From positions 29,993-93,992 of the forward strand of contig JBALWH010000016.1 in the NCBI GenBank assembly GCA_036960175.1: a stretch of 64,000 nucleotides of DNA. The letters run 5' to 3'. Shown in pieces: positions 36,460 to 45,562 of this stretch (position 1 is its first letter; each line of letters opens with the position of its first letter). The notes beneath the pieces are model-generated. The model saw only the letters and a list, made by a program, of their open reading frames with translations, was not told where the DNA came from and searched no databases. Source of the DNA: Motiliproteus sp036960175 (GTDB taxonomy: Bacteria; Pseudomonadota; Gammaproteobacteria; Pseudomonadales; Balneatricaceae). Both the position numbers and the translations under genes were made by a program.

Positions 36460-38187
36460 TTAGATAATGCCCGATTCTTTTAGCAAGGATAGTCCCTGGA
36501 GTACCGCCGCTTCCAGATTCTGATTGCTCACATCGATACTGATGGCCGCGTTTTCTGGTGCTTGTGGCAATGCGCAGACGCAGATCAGACCGCTGCAAAT
36601 CATCAGCTCAGCAACTGCATCCAGGCGTTCAATAGCTTGATCGCTATCTAGACCCTGGTTGAAACTTTGCTGTAGCAGTTCGTCGCTGATGACGTTAACG
36701 GCGCGACCTTGATCGAACAGCTGTTTTTCCAGGCTGTAGGCGACACAGGCGCGCTGGTCTGCAGAGCCTCCGGTGACAAACAGCTTGGCTGCCTGTTGTC
36801 CGAAACGACGAGCTCGATCAGCCGAGTTGATGGCGCTTTCTGTATTAAGGGTGATTTCGTTGCTGCTTTGAGCCTGCTGTTGCTCGTCAAAACTCTGCAC
36901 CATACCCGCACCAACGGTGAGGTTGCTGAGGCGGTCAACGATGATAAAGGCGCCAGTGCCGGGGTGGGTGGCGTAATCATCACCGACGACGGCGCGATCC
37001 AGGGTTAGTTCGCACAACGCTATTTCGTTCAGTTCCAGTTCGCTGCCGCTATGGTGTGCCATCGTGTTGACATCGATCTTGTGGCGGAGGGTGGAAACAT
37101 GGCCGCTGACCGTCGTAGTGCCTATTTTGACCAGATATTCTTTACCTGGAAGCATGGGCGATTCGCTCATCCATACCAAATTGGCATCAAACTTATTGAT
37201 AACTTCGGGTACTTTGTCGGAGTGCACGATCATATCGCCGCGGCTGACGTCGATTTCGTCTTCTAGGGTCAGGGTGACTGACATGGGGGCGAAGGCTTGA
37301 TCGAGATTGCCGTCATAAGTGACGATGGCAGCGATCTTGCTGCTTTTGCCAGAAGGTAGGATCGTGACCGCATCGCCTGGCTTGACCACACCGGAGGCGA
37401 CGGTACCGCAGTAACCGCGGAAATCAAGGTTAGGACGGTTGACGTATTGCACCGGGAAACGCAGATCGTCCATATTGCGATCAGAGGCGATTTCGATGTT
37501 TTCCAATAGCGACATCAGAGGTTGTCCCTGGTACCAGGACATATCTTCACTGACGTTAACCACGTTGTCGCCTTTAAGGGCGGACATAGGCACAAAGCGA
37601 ACATCGTTAAGATTCAGGTCTTGTGCAAAGTCTTCGAAATCGGCCTTGATGTTATTGAAAACCTCTTCGCTGTAATCCATCAGATCCATCTTATTGACGG
37701 CGATAATGGTGTGCCTAATTCCGAGCATCGAGGTGATAAAACTGTGGCGTTTAGTCTGGGTGCGAACGCCGTGACGGGCGTCGATCAAAATAATGGCCAG
37801 ATCGCAGGTGGAAGCACCGGTAGCCATGTTGCGTGTGTACTGCTCATGCCCAGGGGTGTCGGCGATAATGAATTTGCGCTTGGCGGTGGAGAAATAGCGG
37901 TAGGCCACGTCAATGGTGATACCTTGCTCACGTTCGGCCTGCAGCCCATCTACCAGCAATGCCAGGTCGATTTCTCCGCCGGTGGTGCCGGATTTGATAC
38001 TGTCGGACTTGATGGCTTCCAGTTGATCTTCGTAGATCATCTTGGAGTCATGCAGAAGACGGCCGATCAGGGTGCTTTTACCGTCATCGACATTACCGCA
38101 GGTCAGCAGACGTAGCAGTTCTTTGCGTTCGTGTTGTGCCAGGTAGGCGTGGATATCTTCACTGATCAGATCGGATTGGTGGCTCAT
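36460..38187 (-). CDS. cysN: Sulfate adenylyltransferase subunit 1 with degenerate APS kinase tail
   Basis: A 575-residue protein, about 100 longer than E. coli CysN. The GTPase part is intact: GNVDDGKSTLIGRLLHD near residue 31, DTPGHEQYTRNM, and NKMDLMDY. Together with CysD it makes adenylylsulfate from ATP and sulfate. After about residue 445 a CysC-like domain follows (KLFVTGGSADQRACVAYSLE near 467, then DQGRAVNVISDELL). The P-loop that should read GLSGSGKST is GGSADQRAC, with no Lys-Ser/Thr, and the domain is shortened. It therefore cannot be an active APS kinase. This fits a pathway that reduces APS directly (see cysH at 42600). It follows cysD by 76 bp. Confidence 0.95.
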   Translation of the reverse strand: MSHQSDLISEDIHAYLAQHERKELLRLLTCGNVDDGKSTLIGRLLHDSKMIYEDQLEAIKSDSIKSGTTGGEIDLALLVDGLQAEREQGITIDVAYRYFSTAKRKFIIADTPGHEQYTRNMATGASTCDLAIILIDARHGVRTQTKRHSFITSMLGIRHTIIAVNKMDLMDYSEEVFNNIKADFEDFAQDLNLNDVRFVPMSALKGDNVVNVSEDMSWYQGQPLMSLLENIEIASDRNMDDLRFPVQYVNRPNLDFRGYCGTVASGVVKPGDAVTILPSGKSSKIAAIVTYDGNLDQAFAPMSVTLTLEDEIDVSRGDMIVHSDKVPEVINKFDANLVWMSESPMLPGKEYLVKIGTTTVSGHVSTLRHKIDVNTMAHHSGSELELNEIALCELTLDRAVVGDDYATHPGTGAFIIVDRLSNLTVGAGMVQSFDEQQQAQSSNEITLNTESAINSADRARRFGQQAAKLFVTGGSADQRACVAYSLEKQLFDQGRAVNVISDELLQQSFNQGLDSDQAIERLDAVAELMICSGLICVCALPQAPENAAISIDVSNQNLEAAVLQGLSLLKESGII

Positions 38188-38263
38188 CGTGGTTCAGCTC
38201 GTCTTAAATTCGGTTGTCTGGTTGCTGCTATAAGTGATCGATTTTCGATCCTGCTCGAGAGAT

Positions 38264-39211
38264 TTAGAAGTAACCTTCTTTTTTCTTCTCTTCCATAGAG
38301 CCCGCCTGGTCATGGTCAATAACACGGCCTTGGCGTTCTGAAGTGGTAGTCAGCAACATTTCTTGGATGATTTCTGGCAGTGTCGCAGCCTCGGACTCTA
38401 CCGCACCGGTCAGTGGGTAGCAGCCAAGGGTACGAAAACGCACACTCTTCATCACCGGCTTTTCACCGCCTTCCATCGGCATGCGGTCATCGTCAACCAT
38501 GATCAGTGTGCCGTTACGCTCGACCACTGGGCGCTCTTTGGCTAAGTAGAGTGGTACGATGGGGATGCTTTCCAGGTGGATGTATTGCCAGATGTCCAGC
38601 TCAGTCCAGTTGGATAGCGGGAACACGCGAATGCTCTCGCCTTTATCTACCTTGGTATTGAAGAGGTTCCATAGCTCTGGGCGCTGTTCCTTTGGATCCC
38701 AACGGTGATTCTTGTCCCGGAAAGAGAATACCCGCTCCTTGGCGCGAGATTTCTCTTCGTCGCGACGGGCGCCGCCGAACGCTGCATCAAATTCATATTT
38801 ATTCAGGGCTTGTTTAAGACCTGCTGTTTTCATGATGTCCGTGTGTTTTTTGCTGCCGTGGACAAAGGGGCTGATCCCCATGTCGACGCCGTCCTGGTTG
38901 ATATGGACGATCAAATCCATGCCTGCTTCCTGCGCCATTTTGTCGCGAAATTCGATCATCTCGCGGAATTTCCAGGTGGTATCCACATGCATCAATGGGA
39001 ACGGCGGCTTGCCGGGGTAAAAAGCCTTGCGGGTCAGGTGCAGCATTACGGCAGAATCTTTGCCAACCGAGTAAAGCATTACTGGGCGTTCGAATTCTGC
39101 TGCAACTTCGCGAATAATATGGATGCTTTCAGCTTCCAATTGTTTTAGATGGGTCAGCTTCTGTTCTGACAGTTGCAGATCAGGCTTTTTTTTGTCCGGC
39201 TGTTGGCTCAT
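38264..39211 (-). CDS. cysD: Sulfate adenylyltransferase subunit 2
   Basis: A 315-residue PP-loop ATP pyrophosphatase family enzyme. The PP-loop reads YSVGKDSAVMLHL, and the protein keeps PFPLMHVDTTWKF, GGARRDEEKSRAKERVFS and the C-terminal GRVIDHDQAGSMEEKKKEGYF typical of CysD. With CysN it activates sulfate as adenylylsulfate. It is the first gene of cysDN and diverges from the TSUP permease gene across a 278-bp A/T-rich region. Confidence 0.96.
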   Translation of the reverse strand: MSQQPDKKKPDLQLSEQKLTHLKQLEAESIHIIREVAAEFERPVMLYSVGKDSAVMLHLTRKAFYPGKPPFPLMHVDTTWKFREMIEFRDKMAQEAGMDLIVHINQDGVDMGISPFVHGSKKHTDIMKTAGLKQALNKYEFDAAFGGARRDEEKSRAKERVFSFRDKNHRWDPKEQRPELWNLFNTKVDKGESIRVFPLSNWTELDIWQYIHLESIPIVPLYLAKERPVVERNGTLIMVDDDRMPMEGGEKPVMKSVRFRTLGCYPLTGAVESEAATLPEIIQEMLLTTTSERQGRVIDHDQAGSMEEKKKEGYF

Positions 39212-39429
39212 GGTTCCGCTCTAAATATGCAGGTACACCGATGGGTGCACCTCGGGTCAGTGTGAGAGGGCGTATATTAGGTGTTTTCCTATAAAATAAA
39301 AAAGAATAAATTAGAATCTTTTTATTCCATTTGGGAGCTAAAAAATATAATTTCTTTTAAAACAATGCTATAGAGTTACTGCGAAGCTCTAAATAACTAA
39401 ATAATATATCAAAATTTCTAATTATTCTT

Positions 39430-39457
39430 TTGCGTTATATAGGTGGTTGCCTATTAT
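39430..39457 (+). promoter_or_regulatory. Candidate sigma-70 promoter of the TSUP-cysI side
   Basis: In the A/T-rich gap between cysD and the TSUP gene, TTGCGT (39430-39435) and TATTAT (39452-39457) are 16 bases apart, 33 bases before the ATG. The gap probably holds both divergent promoters and a CysB site, which I cannot define by eye. Confidence 0.35.
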
Positions 39458-39489
39458 AGCGCCCTGAATTACCTAATTTCGAGGGTTAG

Positions 39490-40275
39490 ATGGAACTTGC
39501 ATACAGTTTTGCAGGCTTAGTTGTCGGATTTATCGTCGGATTGACTGGAATTGGCGGAGGAGCGTTGATGACGCCTATCCTTATCGTCGGTTTTGGTATC
39601 AATCCTGTCGTGGCGGTAAGTACTGATCTTATGTATGCCGCATTTACTAAAGCCGGTGGAGTCTGGCCTTATGCTAAAAAGAAGCTGGTGAACTGGCGCA
39701 TTGTTATCGCGTTGTTAGCCGGTAGTGTCCCTGGTGCGCTGATTACCTTGTGGTTTTTGCAAGGCTTGGACGGTCTTGAACAGATAGAACCACTGATTAA
39801 TATTACCCTGGGAATCAGTTTGGTACTGACCTCAATTGCTGTATTCTTGCGCTCCCGTATTCGCGAGTTTGTTATAAATAGCAAAGCAGAAGCATTGAAG
39901 GTGGTGGTGCGGCGCTGGCGTATGGTCTTTACCACTGTCGCAGGTTTGGCGTTGGGCGCTTTAGTAACACTCTCTTCCGTGGGCGCTGGGGCACTGGGAA
40001 CGGCGTTGTTAATCATCTTGTTTCCGCATATGACGATGCCAATGATTGTTGCCACCGACCTTGTTCATGCCGTGGTGTTAACCAGCGTGGCGGGGGTCGG
40101 GCATTGGCAGATGGGTAATGTAGATGTCACCTTGTTGCTTTATTTGCTGGTTGGCTCATTGCCTGGCGTTTATGTGGGAGGGCATCTAGGCACACGCCTG
40201 TCGGCTAAGATTATACAGCCGTTGATGGGCGGTCTGTTACTGGCGATCGGATTGAAGTTCGTCTTGGCAGGATAG
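39490..40275 (+). CDS. TauE/SafE-family (TSUP) membrane permease
   Basis: A 261-residue integral membrane protein with about eight helices. The two family half-repeats are seen in GFIVGLTGIGGGALMTPILIV near the start and ALVTLSSVGAGALGTALLI in the second half. TSUP proteins carry sulfite, sulfoacetate, taurine-derived anions or sulfate. Its place between cysD and cysI points to uptake of sulfate or handling of sulfite in assimilation, and I see no ABC sulfate permease in the window. The direction of transport cannot be read from sequence. A terminator follows its stop. Confidence 0.85.
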   Translation: MELAYSFAGLVVGFIVGLTGIGGGALMTPILIVGFGINPVVAVSTDLMYAAFTKAGGVWPYAKKKLVNWRIVIALLAGSVPGALITLWFLQGLDGLEQIEPLINITLGISLVLTSIAVFLRSRIREFVINSKAEALKVVVRRWRMVFTTVAGLALGALVTLSSVGAGALGTALLIILFPHMTMPMIVATDLVHAVVLTSVAGVGHWQMGNVDVTLLLYLLVGSLPGVYVGGHLGTRLSAKIIQPLMGGLLLAIGLKFVLAG

Positions 40276-40294
40276 GGTCAGAGAGAATTTTGAA

Positions 40295-40325
40295 CAGGCG
40301 GTTTTTATGGACCGCCTGGCTTTTT
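40295..40325 (+). terminator. Intrinsic terminator after the TSUP gene
   Basis: CAGGCGGT and ACCGCCTG form an eight-pair stem, followed by GGCTTTTT. It would separate the permease from cysI transcription at least partly. Confidence 0.75.
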
Positions 40326-40380
40326 GAGTAAGGGCAGCGGCTAAGACAGCTGCCACAAGCTGTATATAAGGTAGGTATCG

Positions 40381-42039
40381 ATGTATTTGTACAACGAGCA
40401 TGAGCAACAGCTCATTGAAGAGCGCGTTGAGCAGTACCGGGATCAGACCCGGCGCTATCTCGCAGGAGAAATACCGGAGGAAGAATTTCGAATTCTGCGG
40501 TTACATAACGGGCTTTACATTCAGCGTCATGCGCCGATGCTTCGCATTGGCGTTAACTACGGTCTGTTATCGTCGGATCAGTTGCGCGCGTTGTCTGCTG
40601 TTTCCCGCAAGTATGACAAGAACTATGCCCATATAACCACGCGCCAGAATGTTCAGTTCAACTGGCCCGCGCTGGAGCAGGTCCCTGATATCCTTGCCGA
40701 TCTGTCTAAAGTGCAGATGCATGCGATTCAAACCAGTGGTAGCTGTATTCGCAGTGTGACTTCTGATCATCTGGCTGGTGTCGTTGCTGATGAAGTTGAG
40801 GATCCCCGTCCCTGGAGCGAAATCATTCGTCAGTGGGCAGCGCTGCACCCCGAATTCTCTTATTTGCCGCGTAAGTTTAAGTTGGCCGTGAGTGCTTCTA
40901 GCGAAGACCGTGCCGCTACCCAAGTTCATGATATCGGCGTGCATGTGATCCGTAATGATCAAGGCGAAGTCGGCTTCGAAATACTGGTTGGTGGTGGCCT
41001 TGGACGTACGCCGGTTATTGGTAAGCAAATCCGTCCATTTCTGCAACAGCAGGACCTGCTGTCTTACCTCGAAGCTATTTTGCGGATTTATAACTTGCAT
41101 GGCCGTCGAGATAACAAATACAAGGCCCGTATTAAGATCTTGGTTAACGCCATGGGTATTGATAAGTTCCGCGATTTGGTGGAAGAAGAGTGGCAACGTA
41201 TTCGTGAGTCAGACCTGAAACTGACCGACACAGAAATTAATCGGGTTAAAGGTTTCTTCCAACCTCCTGCGTACCAGCGCTTCGCTGGCGAAGATGCTGG
41301 TTATCTGGCGAAGTTGGACGCAGATCGCGATTTCGCAATTTGGGTTGAGCGTAATACCTTTAAGCACAAAATTCCTGGCTATCAGGCCGTGACTATCGCC
41401 CTTAAAGCTCTAATGAAGGCGCCGGGTGATATCAGTGATGTGCAGATGGATGCTGTTGCTGGTCTAGCGGATCAATACAGCTTCGGCGAGGTGCGAAGCA
41501 CCCACGAGCAGAATCTGGTGCTGGCGAATGTAAAGCAAGCGGATTTGTACAGTCTCTGGAACGCGTTGACCGAATTGGAGTTGGCCCGCCCTGTGGTGGG
41601 AACTCTGAACGATATGATCGTCTGTCCCGGGCTAGACTTCTGTAGTCTCGCCAACGCCGAAACCTTAGGCGTTGCCGAACAAATTCAGCAGCGCTTCGAT
41701 GATTTGGATTACCTTTACGATCTGGGCGATATGAAGCTGAAAATGTCCGGTTGTATCAATGCCTGCGCTCACCATCATGTGGGCCATATTGGCATTTTGG
41801 GTGTGGATAAAAACGGCGAATCCTATTACCAGTTCACTTTGGGTGGTTCTGCCGCTGAAGATGCTTCTCTGGGAAAGGTGTTGGGGAGATCCATTCCGAA
41901 AGCAGAGGTAGCTGAGACATTGGCAGTTATCCTTTCGGTATTTGTCGAGCTGCGTCAAGAGGGTGAGCGTTTTATCGATACCGTTCGCCGTGTTGGTAAT
42001 GGTCCTTTTAAGGAGAGAGTTTATGCGCCTAATCATTGA
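40381..42039 (+). CDS. cysI: Sulfite reductase haemoprotein (nitrite/sulfite reductase family)
   Basis: A 552-residue sirohaem and [4Fe-4S] enzyme that reduces sulfite to sulfide. It shows the two internal nitrite/sulfite reductase repeats, the sirohaem-contact segment TTRQNVQFNWPALEQV, and the cluster cysteines in CPGLDFCSLANAET and KMSGCINACAHHHVG. Its length and N-terminus match the Pseudomonas-type CysI, which works without the CysJ flavoprotein subunit. No cysJ is found here. A DUF934 gene overlaps its 3' end by 17 bases, as is usual for this type, so the two products probably act together. Confidence 0.93.
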   Translation: MYLYNEHEQQLIEERVEQYRDQTRRYLAGEIPEEEFRILRLHNGLYIQRHAPMLRIGVNYGLLSSDQLRALSAVSRKYDKNYAHITTRQNVQFNWPALEQVPDILADLSKVQMHAIQTSGSCIRSVTSDHLAGVVADEVEDPRPWSEIIRQWAALHPEFSYLPRKFKLAVSASSEDRAATQVHDIGVHVIRNDQGEVGFEILVGGGLGRTPVIGKQIRPFLQQQDLLSYLEAILRIYNLHGRRDNKYKARIKILVNAMGIDKFRDLVEEEWQRIRESDLKLTDTEINRVKGFFQPPAYQRFAGEDAGYLAKLDADRDFAIWVERNTFKHKIPGYQAVTIALKALMKAPGDISDVQMDAVAGLADQYSFGEVRSTHEQNLVLANVKQADLYSLWNALTELELARPVVGTLNDMIVCPGLDFCSLANAETLGVAEQIQQRFDDLDYLYDLGDMKLKMSGCINACAHHHVGHIGILGVDKNGESYYQFTLGGSAAEDASLGKVLGRSIPKAEVAETLAVILSVFVELRQEGERFIDTVRRVGNGPFKERVYAPNH

Positions 42040-42526
42040 TCAGCAGCCGGCCGCTAACGATAGTTGGAATTACCTTGCTAGTGAAAATGGCGTAACGCCT
42101 GATTTTTCAGCCCTGTCAGAGGATTCTGATTTGCTGGTGGACTGGTGCTGCTGGCAGCAGTGCCGGGATCAACTGTTGTCTCGCAGCGGGCGTATTGGTG
42201 TCAAAATTAATGGTGCCGTTGAGGTGCAGGCCCTGGCCTCGGACTTGGACAAACTGGCGTTGATCGCAGTGGATTTTCCAAGCTTTGCCGATGGTCGTGG
42301 TTTCAGCCAGGCGCGTTTGCTTAAAGACAGCTATGGTTTTTCCGGTGAGTTGCGGGCGGTGGGTGATGTTACTTGGGATCGCCTGCGCTTTATGCATCGT
42401 TGTGGCTTTAATGCTTATGAAATCGCTGATGAGCGCTATAGCGAAAAGATGCTAGCAGCCTTTGATGAAATTACGGTACGACTGCAGGGTAGTAGTGACG
42501 ATTCACGTCCGATCTATCGCCAGTAA
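42023..42526 (+). CDS. DUF934-family protein, CysI partner
   Basis: A 167-residue protein. ATG 42023 follows AAGGAGAGAG and overlaps the cysI stop by 17 bases; the longer open frame upstream lies inside cysI and is rejected. The domain has the DUF934 core DKLALIAVDFPSFADGRGFSQARLL and GELRAVGDVTWDRLRFMHRCGFNAYEI. The family is almost always next to ferredoxin-type cysI genes and is thought to be needed for sulfite reduction, perhaps as an electron-transfer or assembly factor. That role is inferred from context. Confidence 0.9.
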   Translation: MRLIIDQQPAANDSWNYLASENGVTPDFSALSEDSDLLVDWCCWQQCRDQLLSRSGRIGVKINGAVEVQALASDLDKLALIAVDFPSFADGRGFSQARLLKDSYGFSGELRAVGDVTWDRLRFMHRCGFNAYEIADERYSEKMLAAFDEITVRLQGSSDDSRPIYRQ

Positions 42527-42599
42527 CGCAGGGTTTCGAATATAGAACTGTCGAAAATATAAGCTATAGACATACGATAAAGATATGGAGGGTGGCTGG

Positions 42600-43316
42600 G
42601 TGTCACAAACATTGGAAAAAGAACTGCAGGCCAAGGTTGATCACACAGTACAAGTGCTAAAAGATGCTCATCAGCAATACGGTGAAATCACCTTTGCTAA
42701 CAGCATGGGTGCTGAAGATGTGGTTATTACTGATCTAATCTGTCGCTATGTGCCCGAAATTGAGATCTTTAGCCTGGATACCGGTCGGCTGCCGGAAGAG
42801 ACCCTCTCTCTGCTAGCTAAGATCGAAGAGCGTTATGACCGCAAGGTCGTCGTCTATTATCCTGAGGCCGCCGCAGTAGAAGCCTATGTTCATAACAACG
42901 GCATTAATGCTTTCTATCAGAGCCAGGAAATGCGCAAAGGGTGTTGTTATGTGCGCAAGGTTGAGCCATTGAAGCGAGCGTTGAGTAACAAGAAAGCTTG
43001 GATCACCGGTATTCGTCGTGAACAGGCAGTGACTCGCGATACTATCGCCTTCAGTGAGTGGGATGAGGGAAATCAATTACAGAAGATTAACCCTTTGGCA
43101 GACTGGTCCGAGAAAGAAGTCTGGGCCTATGTTAAGGCCGAAGAAGTTCCTTATAATGAACTACATAATAAGCATTATCCTAGTATTGGATGTGCTCCTT
43201 GCACCCGCTCTATTTCAGCCGGCGAAGATGTTCGTGCTGGACGCTGGTGGTGGGAAAATCCAGAAAGTAAAGAGTGTGGGCTTCATCCTGCTACTCCTCT
43301 GAAAAAGCCCTCCTGA
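42600..43316 (+). CDS. cysH: Adenylylsulfate (APS) reductase, CysH family
   Basis: A thioredoxin-dependent reductase of 238 residues. The PP-loop-like region is FANSMGAEDVVITDLI. Four cysteines for a [4Fe-4S] cluster are present: Cys115-Cys116 (GCCYVRK) and Cys198/Cys201 (GCAPCTR). This cluster marks the APS-using form rather than the PAPS-using enterobacterial form. The C-terminus lacks the ECGIH motif in its strict form but has KECGLHP, carrying the catalytic cysteine. I prefer GTG 42600, seven bases after GGAGGG; the ATG at 42585 overlaps that ribosome site. The product sulfite goes to CysI. APS use agrees with the dead APS kinase domain on CysN. Confidence 0.93.
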   Translation: MSQTLEKELQAKVDHTVQVLKDAHQQYGEITFANSMGAEDVVITDLICRYVPEIEIFSLDTGRLPEETLSLLAKIEERYDRKVVVYYPEAAAVEAYVHNNGINAFYQSQEMRKGCCYVRKVEPLKRALSNKKAWITGIRREQAVTRDTIAFSEWDEGNQLQKINPLADWSEKEVWAYVKAEEVPYNELHNKHYPSIGCAPCTRSISAGEDVRAGRWWWENPESKECGLHPATPLKKPS

Positions 43317-43403
43317 TATAACGGGGGGCTCAGTCCAGAGTGCGATGCTGAAGCCCCTGTCATCATAACCCAGGCCCTCAGGGAATGCGGTTAAGGAGTG
43401 TTT

Positions 43404-44837
43404 GTGGAATATCTACCGCTTTTTTTTGACCTTAAGGGTAAGTCTGTGTTGTTGGTGGGGGGCGGTGATGTAGCCCTTCGCAAAGCGTTTCTACTGGATC
43501 GGGCTGGCGCCCAGATCATCGTTGTCTCCCCTGAAATTTCTGACGAATTGGCACAGCTGATTTCCGGCCAGAGTGGACAGTGCCTGCTCAGTCAGTATCG
43601 ATCTGAGCTGCTTGCCGATAAAGTGCTGGTCATTGCTGCAACTGATGATGAAAGCGTTAACCAGCAGGTGCATGAGGATGCTGTCGCTCAGCAATTACCC
43701 GTTAATGTGGTAGACAGTCCGGCTCTGTGCACCTTTGTTTTTCCCGCTATCGTTGATCGTTCTCCTATCGTTGTTGCTATTTCTAGCGGTGGAAAGGCAC
43801 CGGTGCTGGCGCGCTTGCTGCGGGCTCGGCTAGAGACGCTAATTCCTTCCTATTATGGCCAGCTCGGTGAAATGGCTGGCCGCTTTCGTGAGCGGGTAAA
43901 GTTAAAGTTTGCCACCATCCGACAACGGCGAATGTTCTGGGAAGAAGTGTTTCAGGGTAAGGTTGCTGAGAAAATGGTGGCTGGTCAGACACGCAGTGCC
44001 GAAATGCTGATGGAAGAAATGCTCGAAGATGCCGATGCTGAGCCATCCAGTGTTGGCGAGGTTTATCTGGTGGGTGCCGGTCCTGGTGATCCCGAATTAC
44101 TTACCTTTAAAGCACTGCGCTTAATGCAGCAGGCAGATGTGGTGCTTTATGATCGGTTAGTTTCGCCGCAGATTGTTGATCTTTGCCGCCGTGATGCGGA
44201 TCGAATTTATGTTGGCAAAGAGCGCGCCAATCACTCTGTTCCTCAAGAAGATATCAATAATATGCTGGCTCGTCTGGCGTTGGAAGGAAAGCGTGTGCTA
44301 CGTCTAAAAGGCGGAGACCCCTTTATCTTCGGTCGTGGTGGTGAGGAGCTGGAGACCTTGGCAGAACAAGGCGTGCCTTTTCAGGTGGTGCCGGGAATTA
44401 CGGCGGCATCAGCGTGTTCCAGCTATTCTGGTATTCCGTTGACCCATCGCGATTATGCGCAATCGGTGAAGTTTATTACCGGACAGCTGAAAAACCGCAC
44501 CTCGGATCTTAATTGGCCAGAACTGGTGCATCCCAATCAGACCATCGTGTTCTATATGGGCTTGCATCGTCTAGAGCAAATATCTACGCAGATGATCGCT
44601 CATGGCAAATCAGCCGATACGCCAGTAGCGCTGATTCAATCGGGATCTACCCCCCAGCAGAAAGTGCTGATTGGTAATCTTGGCAATATCATGGAGAAGC
44701 TCAAGGAAACACCCTTAATGCCACCGACATTGATTATTGTTGGTGAAGTAGTGAATCTGCACGACAAGCTAGCCTGGTTTAATGAAGAGGCATTGACTGA
44801 CAACCATGCGTTGATGGGGCGGCAGCTCGAAAACTAA
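43404..44837 (+). CDS. cysG: Sirohaem synthase, trifunctional
   Basis: A 477-residue fusion. The N-terminal dehydrogenase/ferrochelatase part starts EYLPLFFDLKGKSVLLVGGGDVALRKA. The C-terminal SAM-dependent uroporphyrinogen methyltransferase has VYLVGAGPGDPELLTFKAL, LYDRLVSPQI and LKGGDPFIFGRGGEE. It makes sirohaem for CysI from uroporphyrinogen III. GTG 43404 is chosen because AAGGAG (43393-43398) would overlap the earlier GTG at 43398, and it yields the family start. It closes the plus-strand sulfur group. A convergent efpL gene follows. Confidence 0.95.
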   Translation: MEYLPLFFDLKGKSVLLVGGGDVALRKAFLLDRAGAQIIVVSPEISDELAQLISGQSGQCLLSQYRSELLADKVLVIAATDDESVNQQVHEDAVAQQLPVNVVDSPALCTFVFPAIVDRSPIVVAISSGGKAPVLARLLRARLETLIPSYYGQLGEMAGRFRERVKLKFATIRQRRMFWEEVFQGKVAEKMVAGQTRSAEMLMEEMLEDADAEPSSVGEVYLVGAGPGDPELLTFKALRLMQQADVVLYDRLVSPQIVDLCRRDADRIYVGKERANHSVPQEDINNMLARLALEGKRVLRLKGGDPFIFGRGGEELETLAEQGVPFQVVPGITAASACSSYSGIPLTHRDYAQSVKFITGQLKNRTSDLNWPELVHPNQTIVFYMGLHRLEQISTQMIAHGKSADTPVALIQSGSTPQQKVLIGNLGNIMEKLKETPLMPPTLIIVGEVVNLHDKLAWFNEEALTDNHALMGRQLEN

Positions 44838-44908
44838 TCATAGAGCTATACGAGGGCGCGGCAGATAGGATTGCAACGCCCTTGTGTACGGCTGTTAATA
44901 GTTTAGAT

Positions 44909-45484
44909 TCAGGCCCTGGAAATATATTTCCCGGTAGTTGTGTTGATCCTTACTTGCTCGCCACTTGCCAAGTATTCTGGAATCTGAATTTCCAATCCCG
45001 TTGAGAAACGCGCGATTTTAGTTCTGGCGCTGGCTGAGGCACCTTTGATGGCGGGGTCAGTCTCTTCAATGGGCATTACCACCGTCGCTGGAAGCTCTAG
45101 GGCGATCATCTGTTCGGCAACGATTAGCGCCGTCATCGGCTCTGGGTTGTCTTGCTGCTCGGGTAGGTACGGCAATACCTCTTCAAGAATCTCGCTATTA
45201 ACCAGATGTTGGCTGTAATCCCCAGTATCCATAAAGGTGTATATATCCCCTTCACGGTAAAGTAATTGCACGCTGGTGCGTCTTAGGTCGGCCCCTTGAA
45301 GCATGTCGTCGCCGATCAGAGTCTTGTCCATTTTTTGGCCATCAGGGACGCGGCTGAAACGGGTTTTGTACAGTGTTTGAGCGCCTCTTGATGAGGGGGA
45401 TTTCACGTCGATGTTTTTGACTATGTAGATATGGTCATCAATGGTTACCACCGCGCCTTTCTTCAGGTCACAGGCCTTGGGCAT
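44909..45484 (-). CDS. efpL: Elongation factor P-like protein EfpL (YeiP)
   Basis: A 191-residue three-domain EF-P paralogue. The KOW-like N-terminal domain bears the loop SPSSRGAQTLYK with Arg33 at its tip, where EF-P has a modified lysine. The central OB domain contains FMDTGDYSQH and the C-terminal OB domain ends GLEIQIPEYLASGEQVRI. EfpL helps ribosomes through proline-containing and other arrest motifs. It is a single gene. The stretches of Asn-Pro-Cys in the locus at 56-58 kb are the kind of proline-rich text such factors ease, which is only a remark. Confidence 0.92.
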   Translation of the reverse strand: MPKACDLKKGAVVTIDDHIYIVKNIDVKSPSSRGAQTLYKTRFSRVPDGQKMDKTLIGDDMLQGADLRRTSVQLLYREGDIYTFMDTGDYSQHLVNSEILEEVLPYLPEQQDNPEPMTALIVAEQMIALELPATVVMPIEETDPAIKGASASARTKIARFSTGLEIQIPEYLASGEQVRINTTTGKYISRA

Positions 45485-45562
45485 AGTGTTGTTCTCTTCA
45501 ATGGATAGGAGGTAGGACAGGCCGCTATTTTACTGCAATAACAGCCTTTATGTTGCAGATTA

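Noticed and set aside
36460..36800. Active bifunctional CysNC
   Set aside because: The kinase P-loop lacks the Gly-Lys-Ser/Thr and the domain is shortened.
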